Shown here: in pieces, positions 43,552-54,014 of the stretch
Numbering within the stretch: the stretch's first letter is position 1
Layout: each line of letters opens with the position of its first letter
NCBI RefSeq assembly: GCF_037126465.1
Contig: NC_088209.1
Coordinates: 12,842,052-12,906,051 of the forward strand
Direction of reading: 5' to 3'
Length of the DNA: 64,000 nt
Source of the DNA: Ornithodoros turicata
Taxonomy: Eukaryota > Arthropoda > Arachnida > Ixodida > Argasidae
Translations under genes and position numbers: made by a program
Notes under the pieces: generated by a model
Told to the model about the DNA's origin: nothing
Seen by the model: only the letters and a program-made list of their open reading frames with translations
Database searches by the model: none

Positions 43552-44108
43552 AAGCGGTAACCGCATACGACGATTTCTCGACGGAAAAACGGCCAACTTC
43601 CCCACCGGCATGACAACTCGACGGAAAAACGGCGGGATGAACCGCATGCACAGATTTCCACTGCGGCGGACGGTGGCGCTCTAGCGGGCGTTTCGTTACT
43701 CCGTGTTAAATTCTGACTTCAAATTAGCCGATAAATATTTTCCTACACATAGAAAAATTGTAGTGGCACACAGAAGAATTTCTTGCGGTCAAAGCATATT
43801 CGCGAAGCATGCGCTACAAAAGCGCCCTCGGACAGCAGCGAGCAGACGACAGCATCCTTCCCACTTCCCAGGTTAGTCATACTGGCATCCGAAATGCCCG
43901 CCACTGGTCCGGCACATCCGCTCGTGGAACGACAGCGCGTGGAGAGGTCCTATTGGCTGCCGTCGGACAGCCGCTTCCGCTCTTCGACGAATTTTTCTGT
44001 CCACCGCTGTCGTCGAGAAATCGGTGAAGTTCCCATTGCTCGCGTCGGCTCACCGGAAAAACGGTGACCGTTTTTCCGTCGAGAATTCGTCGTATGCAGT
44101 TAGCGCTT
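43552..44108. mobile_element. TIR element with GACGGAAAAACGG motifs
   Basis: AAGCGGTAACCGCATACGAC continues GATTTCTCGACGGAAAAACGG. The right end mirrors this with three or four mismatches (about 43 bp). CTCGACGGAAAAACGG is repeated directly inside the left arm (43577 and 43618). 557 bp. Frames inside have no known domain; superfamily unknown. Confidence 0.82.
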
Positions 44109-44109
44109 G

Positions 44110-44780
44110 ACAGACCAAGAACGACGGATTCTGCACCCACTGTTATCAACGTCATCTGCGTGGAGAGAGTCATGTTGGGAAGGCTCGGAATGGCAGAATT
44201 GGTTACTGGCAGAAGTGATTGGCCAGGAGAGCGGTAGAACCGATTCTTCGTAGCTGCCGGCTGCCGGTATGAACTTTCAAATCACGTAATGCAAGTACAC
44301 TTACTCGAAAATGCGTAAAGATGTGCGTATAAATAAAATTCAATGATACAAAGCAGCATCTTACGCATCAGGGAGTCTTTCTTGCTATTTTCTTGAGATA
44401 GCGGTCTTCACAGGCCAAACGGTAGCGACGAAACATCTCATTTTAGCGTAAATAATGATGGCGGAGCGAAAGTTGAAGCTGCTTTTGCAAATGCGTACAC
44501 GAGGATATACACTCACAGCATGAAATCAAAGTAGTCTGAGAATGTTTTTGTCAAGAAATCTCCGCTTCCGCCGTTTCAAGTACCATCCTCCATCTTGGAT
44601 AAATTTTGGTGTCATGGTGGCCCCCATGGAAAACGGCAACCAATGAAAGGCACTCAAGTTTGATTGACAGGTCGAGCCTCTTTCTTAGGCTCCTCCTAAT
44701 GGCCAGACTCCCGTTTAATACACGTAGATTCACGGCACTGTTTGAGCTTGTTTTCTTCTCTCTCTCGTTCACAGGTAGCA
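44110..44780. other. no gene; related end of the 29.2-kb TIR family
   Basis: TAGGCTCCTCCTAATGGCCA (44688-44707) and AGACTCCCGTTTAATA match the terminal zone of the 29209 element in reverse orientation to its left end. No other feature. Confidence 0.4.
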
Positions 44781-44852
44781 TTGTGCGTGCGTGCGTGCGT
44801 GTGTGTGCGTGTGTGTGTGCGTGTGCGTGTGCGTGCGCGTGTGCGTGCGCGC

Positions 44853-44915
<63 letters not shown>

Positions 44916-44946
44916 CGTGTCTGTGTGTGCGTGTGCGTGCGTGCGT
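44781..44946. repeat. GT/GC alternating microsatellite
   Basis: About 165 bp of TG/GTGC/CGCG alternation (for example GTGTGTGTGTGT and GCGCGCGCGCGC). It creates spurious CVCVCV and THTHTH frames on the two strands. Confidence 0.98.
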
Positions 44947-44949
44947 GGA

Positions 44950-45790
44950 GGGAGTGTCACGTTCATCCCGCCCCAGGCCGAAGCTCGCTTTAGGACGGCT
45001 GTGCGAAGGACTATAAATGGCGTAGAAAGATGGCACCAGCACTAACAAGGTAGTCCCGAATATTCCGTGGATAGCCGATTGACCAGCCAGAGTAGAACGG
45101 TGCAGCTACCTTTAAAGTGCCACTCCGGACTCAGAAAACAGTGTTTATTTCACTTAGTCCACGAAAAAAAGGTGCCTCAAGGACTCTATACGCGAAATTT
45201 CAATCCTGTTTACGAACGCTGTGCATTTCTGTGAATTTTTTTAAGATCTTTTGAGCCTCCGCAAGTTTTGATGACGCAACGAGCGAGTGACGTAATCATA
45301 TGCCCACAAATTGCAACGATGTCATGCTCTGGAGCGGGCACTCGTCTCCTAGCAACGACGCCGGCGTCCGGGGAGGGTCACGTGGTGGCGAAATCGTGTG
45401 AGGCTGATCGAAAGACGGGAAAATGGGAGCGATGTCTTCTCCCTCTTTTGTGTTTTCTCCAAGGTCGAAGCGGTGGGATGGTATGTCACGTGGGGCTCCG
45501 CTCACGGAGTGCAAAAAGTGAGCCGCAAGGATTGAGTAGACGTAAAGCGCGATAGAGTGCGAATATGTAAAGTGGCCAGAATATAGCAAAGTCGTCATTA
45601 CCCAAATTTCGGCCCCACGACAGCCAGAACGAAGCGAAATCTGGCAACCCGGTTTTCTCAAACAATCTCCGGCGATGATCTGACGAATTGTTTGCGGAGA
45701 CCAATCAGAGCGCGCTCCGCCCTGTCGAAGTTCTTGCAAAGGGGAGAGAGAGGGAAAACGTTGCACATTGCAGGTTGTCGTTGGGGAAGT
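44950..45790. other. no gene; TTAA-type end and a repeat shared with the window's right edge
   Basis: TTTAAAGTGCCACTCCGGAC (45113-45132) looks like a TTAA-flanked element end without a partner. 45665-45765 (GACGAATTGTTTGCGGAGAC) resembles 63826-63910 (ACGAATCGTTTGCGGAGAC). No credible ORF. Confidence 0.45.
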
Positions 45791-45792
45791 GT

Positions 45793-45864
45793 GTTAGCTT
45801 AGCTCAGTTGGTAGAGCCCCTGAGCGGCAATCCAGAAGATGTGGGTTCGAGTCCTAAAGCTGGC
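45793..45864 (+). tRNA. tRNA-like sequence, probable pseudogene/SINE head
   Basis: 72 nt. The acceptor arms GTTAGCT and AGCTGGC pair at all seven positions (two G-U). The D arm GCTC/GAGC pairs, and the A box TAGCTCAGTTG and B box GGTTCGAGTCC are canonical. The anticodon stem (CCTGA/TCCAG) pairs at only three of five positions, position 33 is C instead of U, and one T-stem pair fails. The downstream TAACCTTTTCAGTGA matches the tandem array at 8191, so this is more likely a SINE head than a functional tRNA. No isotype assigned. Confidence 0.55.
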
Positions 45865-45899
45865 TAACCTTTTCAGTGACTCCCTTCTTTCATTGCAGG

Positions 45900-46960
45900 T
45901 TCTCGGCTTTCCAATATTAGAAGAACGCTTCAATGTACTCATTTACATAACCAGTTTGGAGCGTTGCCTTTCACCCGAAGACGACGAAATCTCAGTGCTC
46001 CTCGCGCGCGCAATTGGATTCTGGGCGCTTGTTGTCACGGGCAAGGAAGAATAGTTCTCCACGTTTCGTTTTCGCTTATCTTGACACGTCGTGAACTATT
46101 CGCCTCTCAAGCTGGCTGCTCGTCGCCTAGCGGGCCCCAGCAGAAGCATAAGAGTGTAACAGCAGACGACAGGTATATTTCGCGCTGAGCCGAAATTGCC
46201 GCAACTTATTTATGTGTGCGATTGAGTTTCCCGGCTTAGAGAACTCAAACTGCAACAGCACTGATCAATTCCGTAGTGCAAAACTATACTGCGGAAAGGA
46301 ATATTCAATGTTGAGAATGGGAAGCGGAAAAAGATACTATCACAGGAGCGGCGTGAACGAAAACAACGAACACAACAGAAAACCACGCGATTTACGTAAT
46401 TTGTACAGGTTTCGAAGCGTCTCCCGTGAAAGAAGGCATCAAGCAGGGCGATCTATCCATCGGCAACCATTCTTTTCTCTTTTCCATATCGAGGACGACA
46501 CGAGCGCCTCTGTAGGCAGAGAGAGGAGAAACCGATAGAGTTTGGAGACACTTGTATTGCCAGCTGTAGGATGGGACAAGCGTCCCACATCACGCTTCAA
46601 GAATAAAGCGCCACCTGTGACACCGCAAGGTCTTATGGGAACTTATGGGAGACACTTTCCTTCTTTCCGATACACAGGTTCACGCAGTTCACAGCAGCGC
46701 TAAGCGCTCTGGGATTTTCTGAAGTCGTGTAGGGCTGTATATGCACGTACGGGTGGTATGAAAATTTGAAGCGCCTGACAGTCCAATCAACGAAAGCGCA
46801 GCTTTAAGCGTGAACAGATGACACATTAATTGTAACAACGTGTAGATATTGGTGTTGATATCATTTTTATGTTTTATAGCTTAGATATTTCATCGATTTG
46901 TGTCTGACACGACACGTGATCGAGTAATAACGGTTTGTGACGCCAGCTTTGGAGATTGTT
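45900..46960. other. no gene recognised
   Basis: A 108-codon frame (46212-46538) is arginine-rich and unrecognised. No repeat partners. Confidence 0.4.
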
Positions 46961-46972
46961 ATTACCTGGATG

Positions 46973-47839
46973 CAGACTTGTACAAAATACTGCGCAAAAG
47001 TATTTAAAATAAGATACTAAATACTCTACTGAAAAAGTATTTAAAATAGAGTACAAAATACTCAAAACTGAAAGTACTTTGAGTAGAGTACTAAATACTC
47101 TAAGAAGTATTTAAGATACTCTTTAAAGTACTTTAGTATTAGCAGTAAGTGAAACGCGTATTCTGAACGTGGCCTTACAAATGAAAGGAATAGACTTCAT
47201 CAGCCATGCATATCTTTCATTTGCAACGTCTTGGTGTCAAGTAATGTTTGGTGAACTTTGGTGAACCCAAGTAAACTTTGTTGATATGTTCTGACCCAAA
47301 ACTTCGTAATCCCTCCTGTATGTCGGTTCGGGTCTTTCAACCTCTGGCATGTGTTTGGTTGGTTGGTTGGTTGGTTGGTTGGTGAAATAACAAAGGGAGG
47401 TTGAATTCGCGCACGTGTTTATGGCTTTGATGACCAAGGAAATAAATTCCGGGATTTTCTTGTACCTAATCCCCTGGTGATTCCTGGCAATATGAATAGG
47501 AACGGTTTTCTGACGAAGCTGGCTATTGAGAAGCAAGGTGAGGCTTCGGACCAGCCTATTGTACAAGAGGATAAATGACAGATTCGCGAATTCCCAAAAA
47601 GAAGAAAAAGGGGGTTAAATTCCAGTGAGCTGAAAATCTCGGCACGGTGGGAAGCGTGCTGGATATAGCTTGACGAGGAAGGAAAGTATTTTGAATACTG
47701 AGTAGTAAATACCGAAAAAAGTATTTTAAATACATTAAAATACTTGTCGCAAAAAAGTATTGAGTAGAGTACCAAAATATCGGAAAAAGTATTTAAAATA
47801 CTGTATTTTGAGTACGTACTCAAGATACGTACAAGTCTG
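46973..47839. mobile_element. hAT element with AAGTATTT-repeat ends
   Basis: CAGACTTGTAC and its mirror GTACAAGTCTG, with exact 8-bp duplication CCTGGATG (46965-46972, 47840-47847). Both subterminal zones are arrays of AGTATTTAAAATA / AGAGTACTAAATACTC. 867 bp, no transposase. A diverged relative is at 30815-31487. Confidence 0.96.
47355..47383. repeat. (GGTT)n microsatellite
   Basis: Seven GGTT units inside the hAT interior; absent from the relative at 31.1 kb. Confidence 0.95.
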
Positions 47840-47849
47840 CCTGGATGTT

Positions 47850-48860
47850 CTTCCCCCTTTAGTTTCCGTATTGCTAGGGACTGCGATTTTAAATTCGTCA
47901 TTTCCATTTACAAGGTAAACGTACAAAAGCCGCTTCCCTCATCTGATATCACTTCGCAACCCCATTTTACATCCTTTTTCTTTCTTTTTCTTTTTTTTTT
48001 TTACTGCACGAAGCACAAAAAGCAAATGGGGCTAATTCGGGAACTTCGTTATGTCTTTAAATGAAGAACGAAGTCACCGTCAATACGGACAGTCCTGCTC
48101 TCAGCTAGCAATAAAAACGAGTCAAGAAGCGTAAAAAATAAAATAGAATACGTTATTTTTTACGGCTTCATTTTTATGGATATTTCCGGCGCTGCAAGAT
48201 TAAATCGACACGGAACTGCACGACTTCGTACTACCGCGTGAGTACGACTGTCTCAGTGAACAAAAAGAGAGACGTCGCAGACGGCGTTTCACATCGGTTT
48301 CCGAGTTTACTTTTTAACTCGTCTTCCCTGCCGCCTCTCCCCTCCGCTATCTTTGGAGCTCTATCTTCGCGTGGGGGCACCTCCGTATTTTATTCGTCGG
48401 CATCACGTTGGAAAGCGCTTCTGGGCACACTCAGAATCTCATATTAGAAAATCCCGTTTCCGGAGAAAAGAAAGTAGACGTCTTTCATGGTGGAATAAAT
48501 TCTTGCGCAAGACGTTATCAATGGCTGGGCAAACGCCTTTTTTGTGTGCGTGTACACTTAATAAGGAAGAACTCCATTATACCATTCAAATTACAGAATA
48601 GAGTTCCATTCAAATTTCCCTTCCTGTAAAGTTCTCACGTAATAATAAGTAGTTTTGCACTACACTTCTCGGGCAAACATACAGAACAATTTCGGGCCAG
48701 TAAGTCGTTCCAGTGTGAAGTATTGAAAGGAGTGATACTGAGCTATTATGCATTCAAGTACTCAAAGTCCTTTAAAACGTGCAAACCATTCCTGTTGAAG
48801 AAATTACTTATTTTGATGATTACTTAAACTACTTCTAATACCAATAAGTAATAGATTAAA
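47850..48860. other. no gene recognised
   Basis: T-rich run 47969-48002. TAAAAAATAAAATAG region near 48134. Frames of 60-82 codons without motifs. Confidence 0.4.
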
Positions 48861-48870
48861 TATTTATATT

Positions 48871-49150
48871 CAGGGGTGCCGCTATAGGCAATTTTTCAGG
48901 GGGAGGGGGCGAGATCTCGGACCCGGGTGCTACTGCACAGCCCTACATTATATAGGACAGATCGCGTGCTGTTAGCGGGTGACGAAACGAAAAAAGAAAA
49001 GTACAAAAAATACGGCGGGAACTTTCAGAGATGTGCAGCCTTGACCACGACGGCAGGGCTCCGGCAAAGTCACGAAAAAAAAAAAAGAAGAAAGGTCTGA
49101 GCCAGGGAGGGGTAAGTGCCCCCACCTTGCCCCCCTGAACGGCGCCCATG
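48871..49150. mobile_element. short hAT-type element
   Basis: CAGGGGTGCCGC at the left and CGGCGCCCATG at the right (9 of 12 positions pair as TIR) with exact 8-bp duplication TTTATATT (48863-48870, 49151-49158). 280 bp with GGGGG runs beside both ends. Diverged TIR suggests age. Confidence 0.88.
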
Positions 49151-49159
49151 TTTATATTA

Positions 49160-49829
49160 ATCAAATAAACGCGGCCAGCGTACTGCCACAAATGTTCCCC
49201 ATTGAGCTTCACGCAGTACAAGTAAAGACCGGCCCGCATGGTGCGTTTTTCTTGCGCAAAAGCGGAGTTTTCACGCCCAGCGAGAAATTTTGTACGTCGC
49301 AGCTGCTCGTAGCGCGTGATTCACTGCATCAGAGCAGGTCTGATATTTCACGCAGCAGTCAGTTCACGGACGTCCGTAGGAACCAATCACGGCGCAGCAG
49401 GTCACTTCTGGTTCCGGTCCATCATCCTACTTCCTATTTAGCAATGGCCGCTCTTAGGAAAAAGCTGCAGAAGGACATCTCCAAGTATACACCGACTTTC
49501 GCTCGTGAGGGTCGATTTTAGCAAACGCCATTCAATTACAAATGGACGCACACAAAAACAACCACTTCAGGACGGAACAGGAAGGAGAGGAGAATGTTGC
49601 CAACACTTCGTAAAGCACATACGCCAAACCTGCTGTGCACGCAGCAGCGGGATTGGCGCCCCAAGCGGTTTGACGGGCGTATTTTTTCACGGTGCGTGGC
49701 CACGCAGAGTTTTACGCAGCGCGAAACAAGCACACAGAAACACGCACCATGCGGGCTACGTGCGCGAACATCTCTCGTTTCAAAAACCGAAAGGATGCTC
49801 ATCCAAAAATTACATTTCCAATCCATCGA
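49160..49829. other. no confirmed gene; possible first exon discussed in findings
   Basis: Contains an ATG in good context at 49444 and an inverted 15-mer GCCCGCATGGTGCGT (near 49231 and, mirrored, near 49744) that may be ends of a decayed element. No confirmed coding region. Confidence 0.4.
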
Positions 49830-49830
49830 T

Positions 49831-49905
49831 GCCATTTTGTATCGTTGGATCGCACTCTCATTGTTATGTTAACAATGAGAGTGCGATCCAACGATACAAA
49901 ATGGC
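49831..49905. repeat. perfect 36-bp hairpin
   Basis: Arms 49831-49866 and 49870-49905 are exact reverse complements (ends GCCATTTTGTATCGTT and AACGATACAAAATGGC) around a 3-nt loop TGT. No tail or TA flank identifies a known MITE family. Confidence 0.98.
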
Positions 49906-50383
49906 GATGTTCGCAGTAGCCGAATGAAGAATCTGTCGTAGCCCTGCCGTTAATTTGCGCTTTTTGCGCAATGACCTCGTAATCACTCACGCATACGGAA
50001 ACGCTTTTGCGTTGGCTTTTATGAAATCACCTCGCAGCAAGCATTGTGATCGTCGCCCCATTTGCCGAGCGACGTGCAGGCGGCATGTTGTACGGAGGAA
50101 TCAAGCGGCCTGGGTCAACCTCACTGGGACCTGAGCCAAAATGTGGAAAGAAATCCCGGGAAAGTAACTATAGTGAGTACAGCCGATGACGATTACATCC
50201 CGGGACACATACCAGACTCCGCATGTAAAGCGGTTGTCACTAGCCATGTATATTCGCGCGACCGACATCCTCCACGGAATATTACAGTGAAATAATTTTT
50301 TATTTTTTTATTTTTTAGATGCTCACGGCCTCAGTTCCTCCGTCACATATTATGCTGAGCATTCGCATCGTGTTGGAGTATCA
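49906..50383. other. no gene recognised
   Basis: Short frames only. 50228-50275 has weak similarity to 33948-34000 (CGACATCCTCCACGGAATAT). Confidence 0.4.
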
Positions 50384-50391
50384 CGAGTGGC

Positions 50392-51043
50392 CAGGGTTGT
50401 TTAGATTTAATCCACACGGATTTTATCCGGTGGATTTTTTTAAATAATTTTATCCACATAATTTTATCCAGATGTAATAATAATTGGGTGTTTACGTCGC
50501 GAGACAACTGAGTTTCTCCAGATGTGATGTGAAAGACAATCTCAATTCAACGTCACAAGGAAAACTCCCGGTTTATTTTCTTGTGTTCGCAAAAGCCGCA
50601 GGTACGCGCAACATTAGCTTTTAACTTTAACTTTGTAACTTTTTATTTTAAAACTTTTCACATATAACTGTTTTCCGCTTTCTTCTACTTCTGCCCATTC
50701 AGGGAGAGACTTTCTTCCGCTTCCTGGCGGCACCGTAACTGAAGTGCGCCGAAACGCGACAGCTAATCCAGGCGTGTGGCATCCATACACCATTCAGCTA
50801 CACGAGCATGGAACTCCACTTTTCGGAAAACAATAGAAACTGATACAATGTTGCTGGGACATGCAGTTCCGTAAACAGAAACTATGAGAGCTCACCGAAA
50901 ATCAAGAACGGCAAAGCACATTTGTTTTTACTCTGCGTCACATTTCTAGTCTCGTATATATCCTCCATAAATATCCGGGTTTTATCCAAAAAAGTCCACT
51001 GGAGGGGATCTTTTTAAAAATATCCGGATTTTTTTCAACCCTG
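50392..51043. mobile_element. hAT element with TTATCC/GGATAA motifs
   Basis: CAGGGTTG and its mirror CAACCCTG with exact 8-bp duplication CGAGTGGC (50384-50391, 51044-51051). ATTTTATCCA and ATATCCGG-type motifs repeat in the subterminal zones. 652 bp, non-autonomous. Confidence 0.95.
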
Positions 51044-51051
51044 CGAGTGGC

Positions 51052-51845
51052 GCGCTTAGCAAAGGACACTGATGCTCCCCCTTGGGCTTGGTGACGCCCG
51101 AAGAGCTTGATGAGACCCTTCAGGATATTTCCTCGGTTCGCTCTCATTTTAGTGCATTCTGTGGATCCCTCATGTAGTCAACGCGCCTCATTTTAATGTT
51201 TCCGCAGCTCCTTACGTTTAACGTTTACCTACCTTAATGGCTCAAGCGTCAGGAAATCACAGTAACGCGAAAAAGCTGCCGCGACAACGACGAAAAGCCA
51301 GCAGACGAAAAACGAGGAGATGTGGTTTGGACACGTTACCTCATTGGCCAAGAGTAACATAGGTCTCGCGAACGAAGCAAAACGAAGTGGAGGAAGTTCG
51401 GCATGTCGAACTTTTTTGGCTCGGCGTCTCTCCTCTCAGAACGCAGTGTACTTCCGCCACCTGCAACCGACGTCGCATCGGGTGTCATCAAGTGGGAACT
51501 GGGCGTGACTGCGTCTTTTCCCGTCGTCTGCTACGAAATTCCATCTTGAGGCTGCTCCGCATATTATTTCCCACGGTTAGCAGCGCTAACGCCACATAGA
51601 CAATGAAAACCTGATCGCTTAAAAGACGTGACGCATTCATTAGTGACGTATATAGTCGACCGTGCTTTCGGCGGCCGTTGATATGGAAACGAACCGCCAT
51701 TAGTAGGACGGGGCAGCCACTTGTAGCCACATAAAGCTTGTGTCGGAAATCATCTGCGGCGATTTGTTGAAGCAGACGACATCCCCGACCGAGAAGTCCA
51801 TGTGCGAAAGAGTGAGGGGACACATAAGCGGGCTTTGTGTGTGTC
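51052..51845. other. no gene recognised
   Basis: A 119-codon minus-strand frame (51488-51847) is not recognised. No repeat partners. Confidence 0.4.
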
Positions 51846-51846
51846 A

Positions 51847-52553
51847 TGGGGTGCGTTCAGGGTGCGCCCCTGAGTGAGAGTGTTTCAGACTCCACTCACT
51901 TAACGCGACACCAGCGCCACTCGCGCACCCGCGAGAGTGTCAGACTCCGTGCCGCTTTTCGAGCTCCCGTTTCAAATGAGTGCATGGAAGCAGACGACAA
52001 GCGCCCGCGTGCTCGAGGTTTTCCGTGACGTACTTCCTGTTCAGCGGCGGCGGGACGACCTTCGAACTGTGGGTTCGGAAGCAAAATACGGACTTTCTAT
52101 GTTACCCAACGCTCCGATTTCAGTAAACTGTGATATTTTCATAACTGTTATCATCCTTTATTGTATTACTGGCCGACTTGGGGATACCAGCGGTTATTCG
52201 CAGCAAATGCGGTGCTTTAATGCAGACATCTTTACGCCATGCAGCCGTCTTCACAGTAAACAGCTCCTATAACGTCTGCTACAAATTCCCATCTTTTCCA
52301 TTTCATTCTCTGTTACAAGTAGAAGTCTTCACAATCATAGTCGTCTCTTCCAACGTTACAATAGGTTCAAAATGTCCAACGTGTCCTCAGTCTGTGCACT
52401 GCATGAGCAGACAAAAGGAAGTGACACCAGATATAAGCGAGCGAGCAGTGTAACGCTCCAGTGTTGCTTTTCGCTGTTTAGTGGCCGCTCCGAGTGTGTC
52501 ATACCCCCGATTTAAGTCCGCCTAAAGGGGGGGGGGGGCGCTTACTTAACGCA
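51847..52553. mobile_element. GGTGCGTT-ended TIR element
   Basis: GGTGCGTTCAGGGTGCGCC after CATGG at the left, and GGCGCTTACTTAACGCACC before CATTA at the right. TIR with internal mismatches, related to the 40173-40652 ends. 707 bp. Contains short frames without recognisable domains. Confidence 0.58.
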
Positions 52554-52603
52554 CCCATTAGCTCTGCCAACGCCACCTAGATACAGAAAGCCCTGGACAT
52601 ATA

Positions 52604-52992
52604 ATAGAATAGACCTCTCCCTGTTTACAAACAAATGACGTCAAATGGTACAACAGCGCCGCCAACTTGGTAGACTGCAACTATCATAGGAAATCAATAG
52701 GTTACAAGAAAGCCACGTTTAATCTCACATTGTAAGATTTTTTTTTTTAATTCTTCGCACATTATTTGTATTAACAAATTATTATGTATAAACGCGAATG
52801 AAGACACGAAAGCGAGAATAACAGTGACATCATTTATGTGTACCGCTAAGACAATGAAGGCACCTATGACCTTCGTGAAGAAATATGGCTTTGTGAAACG
52901 TCGGTCTTCTCCACCCGCGCTGTTTCGGTTTCACTATGTCTACCAACGTCATGATTACGTCACGGTGACGTTTCTTCGGTAGAGGTCTATTG
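52604..52992. mobile_element. TIR family C, copy 3
   Basis: AATAGACCTCTCCCTGTTTA at the left, TTCGGTAGAGGTCTATT at the right, TA-adjacent. Shares TGTTTACAAACAAATGACGT and TGTCTACCAACGTCATGA with copies 1 and 2 but has a different middle. Confidence 0.65.
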
Positions 52993-52999
52993 GTCTGCT

Positions 53000-53225
53000 A
53001 CTGCGATAAGCCGTCCTGCGAATTCAAGAACTCGTAAGTGATTGCAGCTAGCTTGGAACCTGCCCGAATCTGCAGACAAAATGTGCAACACGCTTGGCAG
53101 AAAATCAATCTCGAGAAAGATATGGTACCGTCAGTTTGCGCTTTATTTTAAAGATTTCCCATTTACTACGCGGGGATGCACGAAAAGACACCTTGCGCTG
53201 ACGTGGCAGCAGAAAGGCATAACGT
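53000..53225 (+). repeat. fragment of the repeat at 59.6-59.8 kb
   Basis: GCGAATTCAAGAACTCGTAA, TTGGAACCTGC, CAGACAAAATGTGCAACACG and TTTGCGCTTTATTT parallel 59640-59800. A truncated diverged copy; frames are not conserved. Confidence 0.6.
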
Positions 53226-53276
53226 TTTTCCCCCAAGAGCTTTACTGGGAGATGTCGGTCGCGTGTACTACGCAGT

Positions 53277-53779
53277 CATACCTGGGTAAATTACTTCTAA
53301 AATGTAATTAAATTACATTACGCATTACTCCAGTTAGAATTTAAATTACATTACTCATTATTGCACCTGAAATGTAATGAAATTACATTACAATTACTAC
53401 GAAAAAGTAATGACATTACTAAGTCGTTAGCGCGAGCTTAATCACACTCTTCTGTTTGTCTCTTCTGCATGTCAGGGTGCCACGTATGACGTATCGTTCC
53501 ACACTGTAGAGACGAAGATGACACAATGTATCACGGCAACAGGGAAACTGTCCGGAGGATGGGGCCCGCGAACAATGATTATCCAATGCCACAAACCGTT
53601 AAACTGAACACTCGATTCTTTTGTAAAAAGTAATGAGTAATGTCATTAAAATTACTGCCCAAATGTAATTAAATTACATTACAAATTACATAATGTCAAA
53701 GTAATGCATTACAAAGTACCAGAAAAAGTAATTCATTACTGTAATTTCATTACAGTAATGACATTACTACCCAGGTATG
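53277..53779. mobile_element. hAT-type element with TGTAATTAAATTACA arrays
   Basis: CATACCTGGGTA and its mirror TACCCAGGTATG with exact 8-bp duplication TACGCAGT (53269-53276, 53780-53787). Subterminal arrays of AATGTAATTAAATTACATTA. 503 bp, no transposase. Confidence 0.95.
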
Positions 53780-54014
53780 TACGCAGTAAGTCGCGGGGGG
53801 GAGCACTGTGGAACTTGCAGACTTGTGAGTAACGCGTTACTAGTAATTGCGTTACTTGTAATCAATTATTTTTCTCAGTAATTGATTACTTTTCCGGCAG
53901 AGATGAAGTTAACTTTCAGATGTTCTGCCCCAAGTGAAGCCCCTCGCGTGCAGTCTGCCTTTGTGGGGCAGTTCTATGATAGCAAGCGGAGGTCATAGTA
54001 ATAACGATCTAAGG

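Noticed and set aside
44551..45048. Long frames rich in THTHTH and CVCVCV on both strands
   Set aside because: Translation of the GT/GC microsatellite.
49831..49905. Pre-miRNA call for the perfect hairpin
   Set aside because: A 3-nt loop and fully paired 36-nt arms lack the bulges and loop size of typical metazoan pre-miRNAs; kept only as a hairpin.
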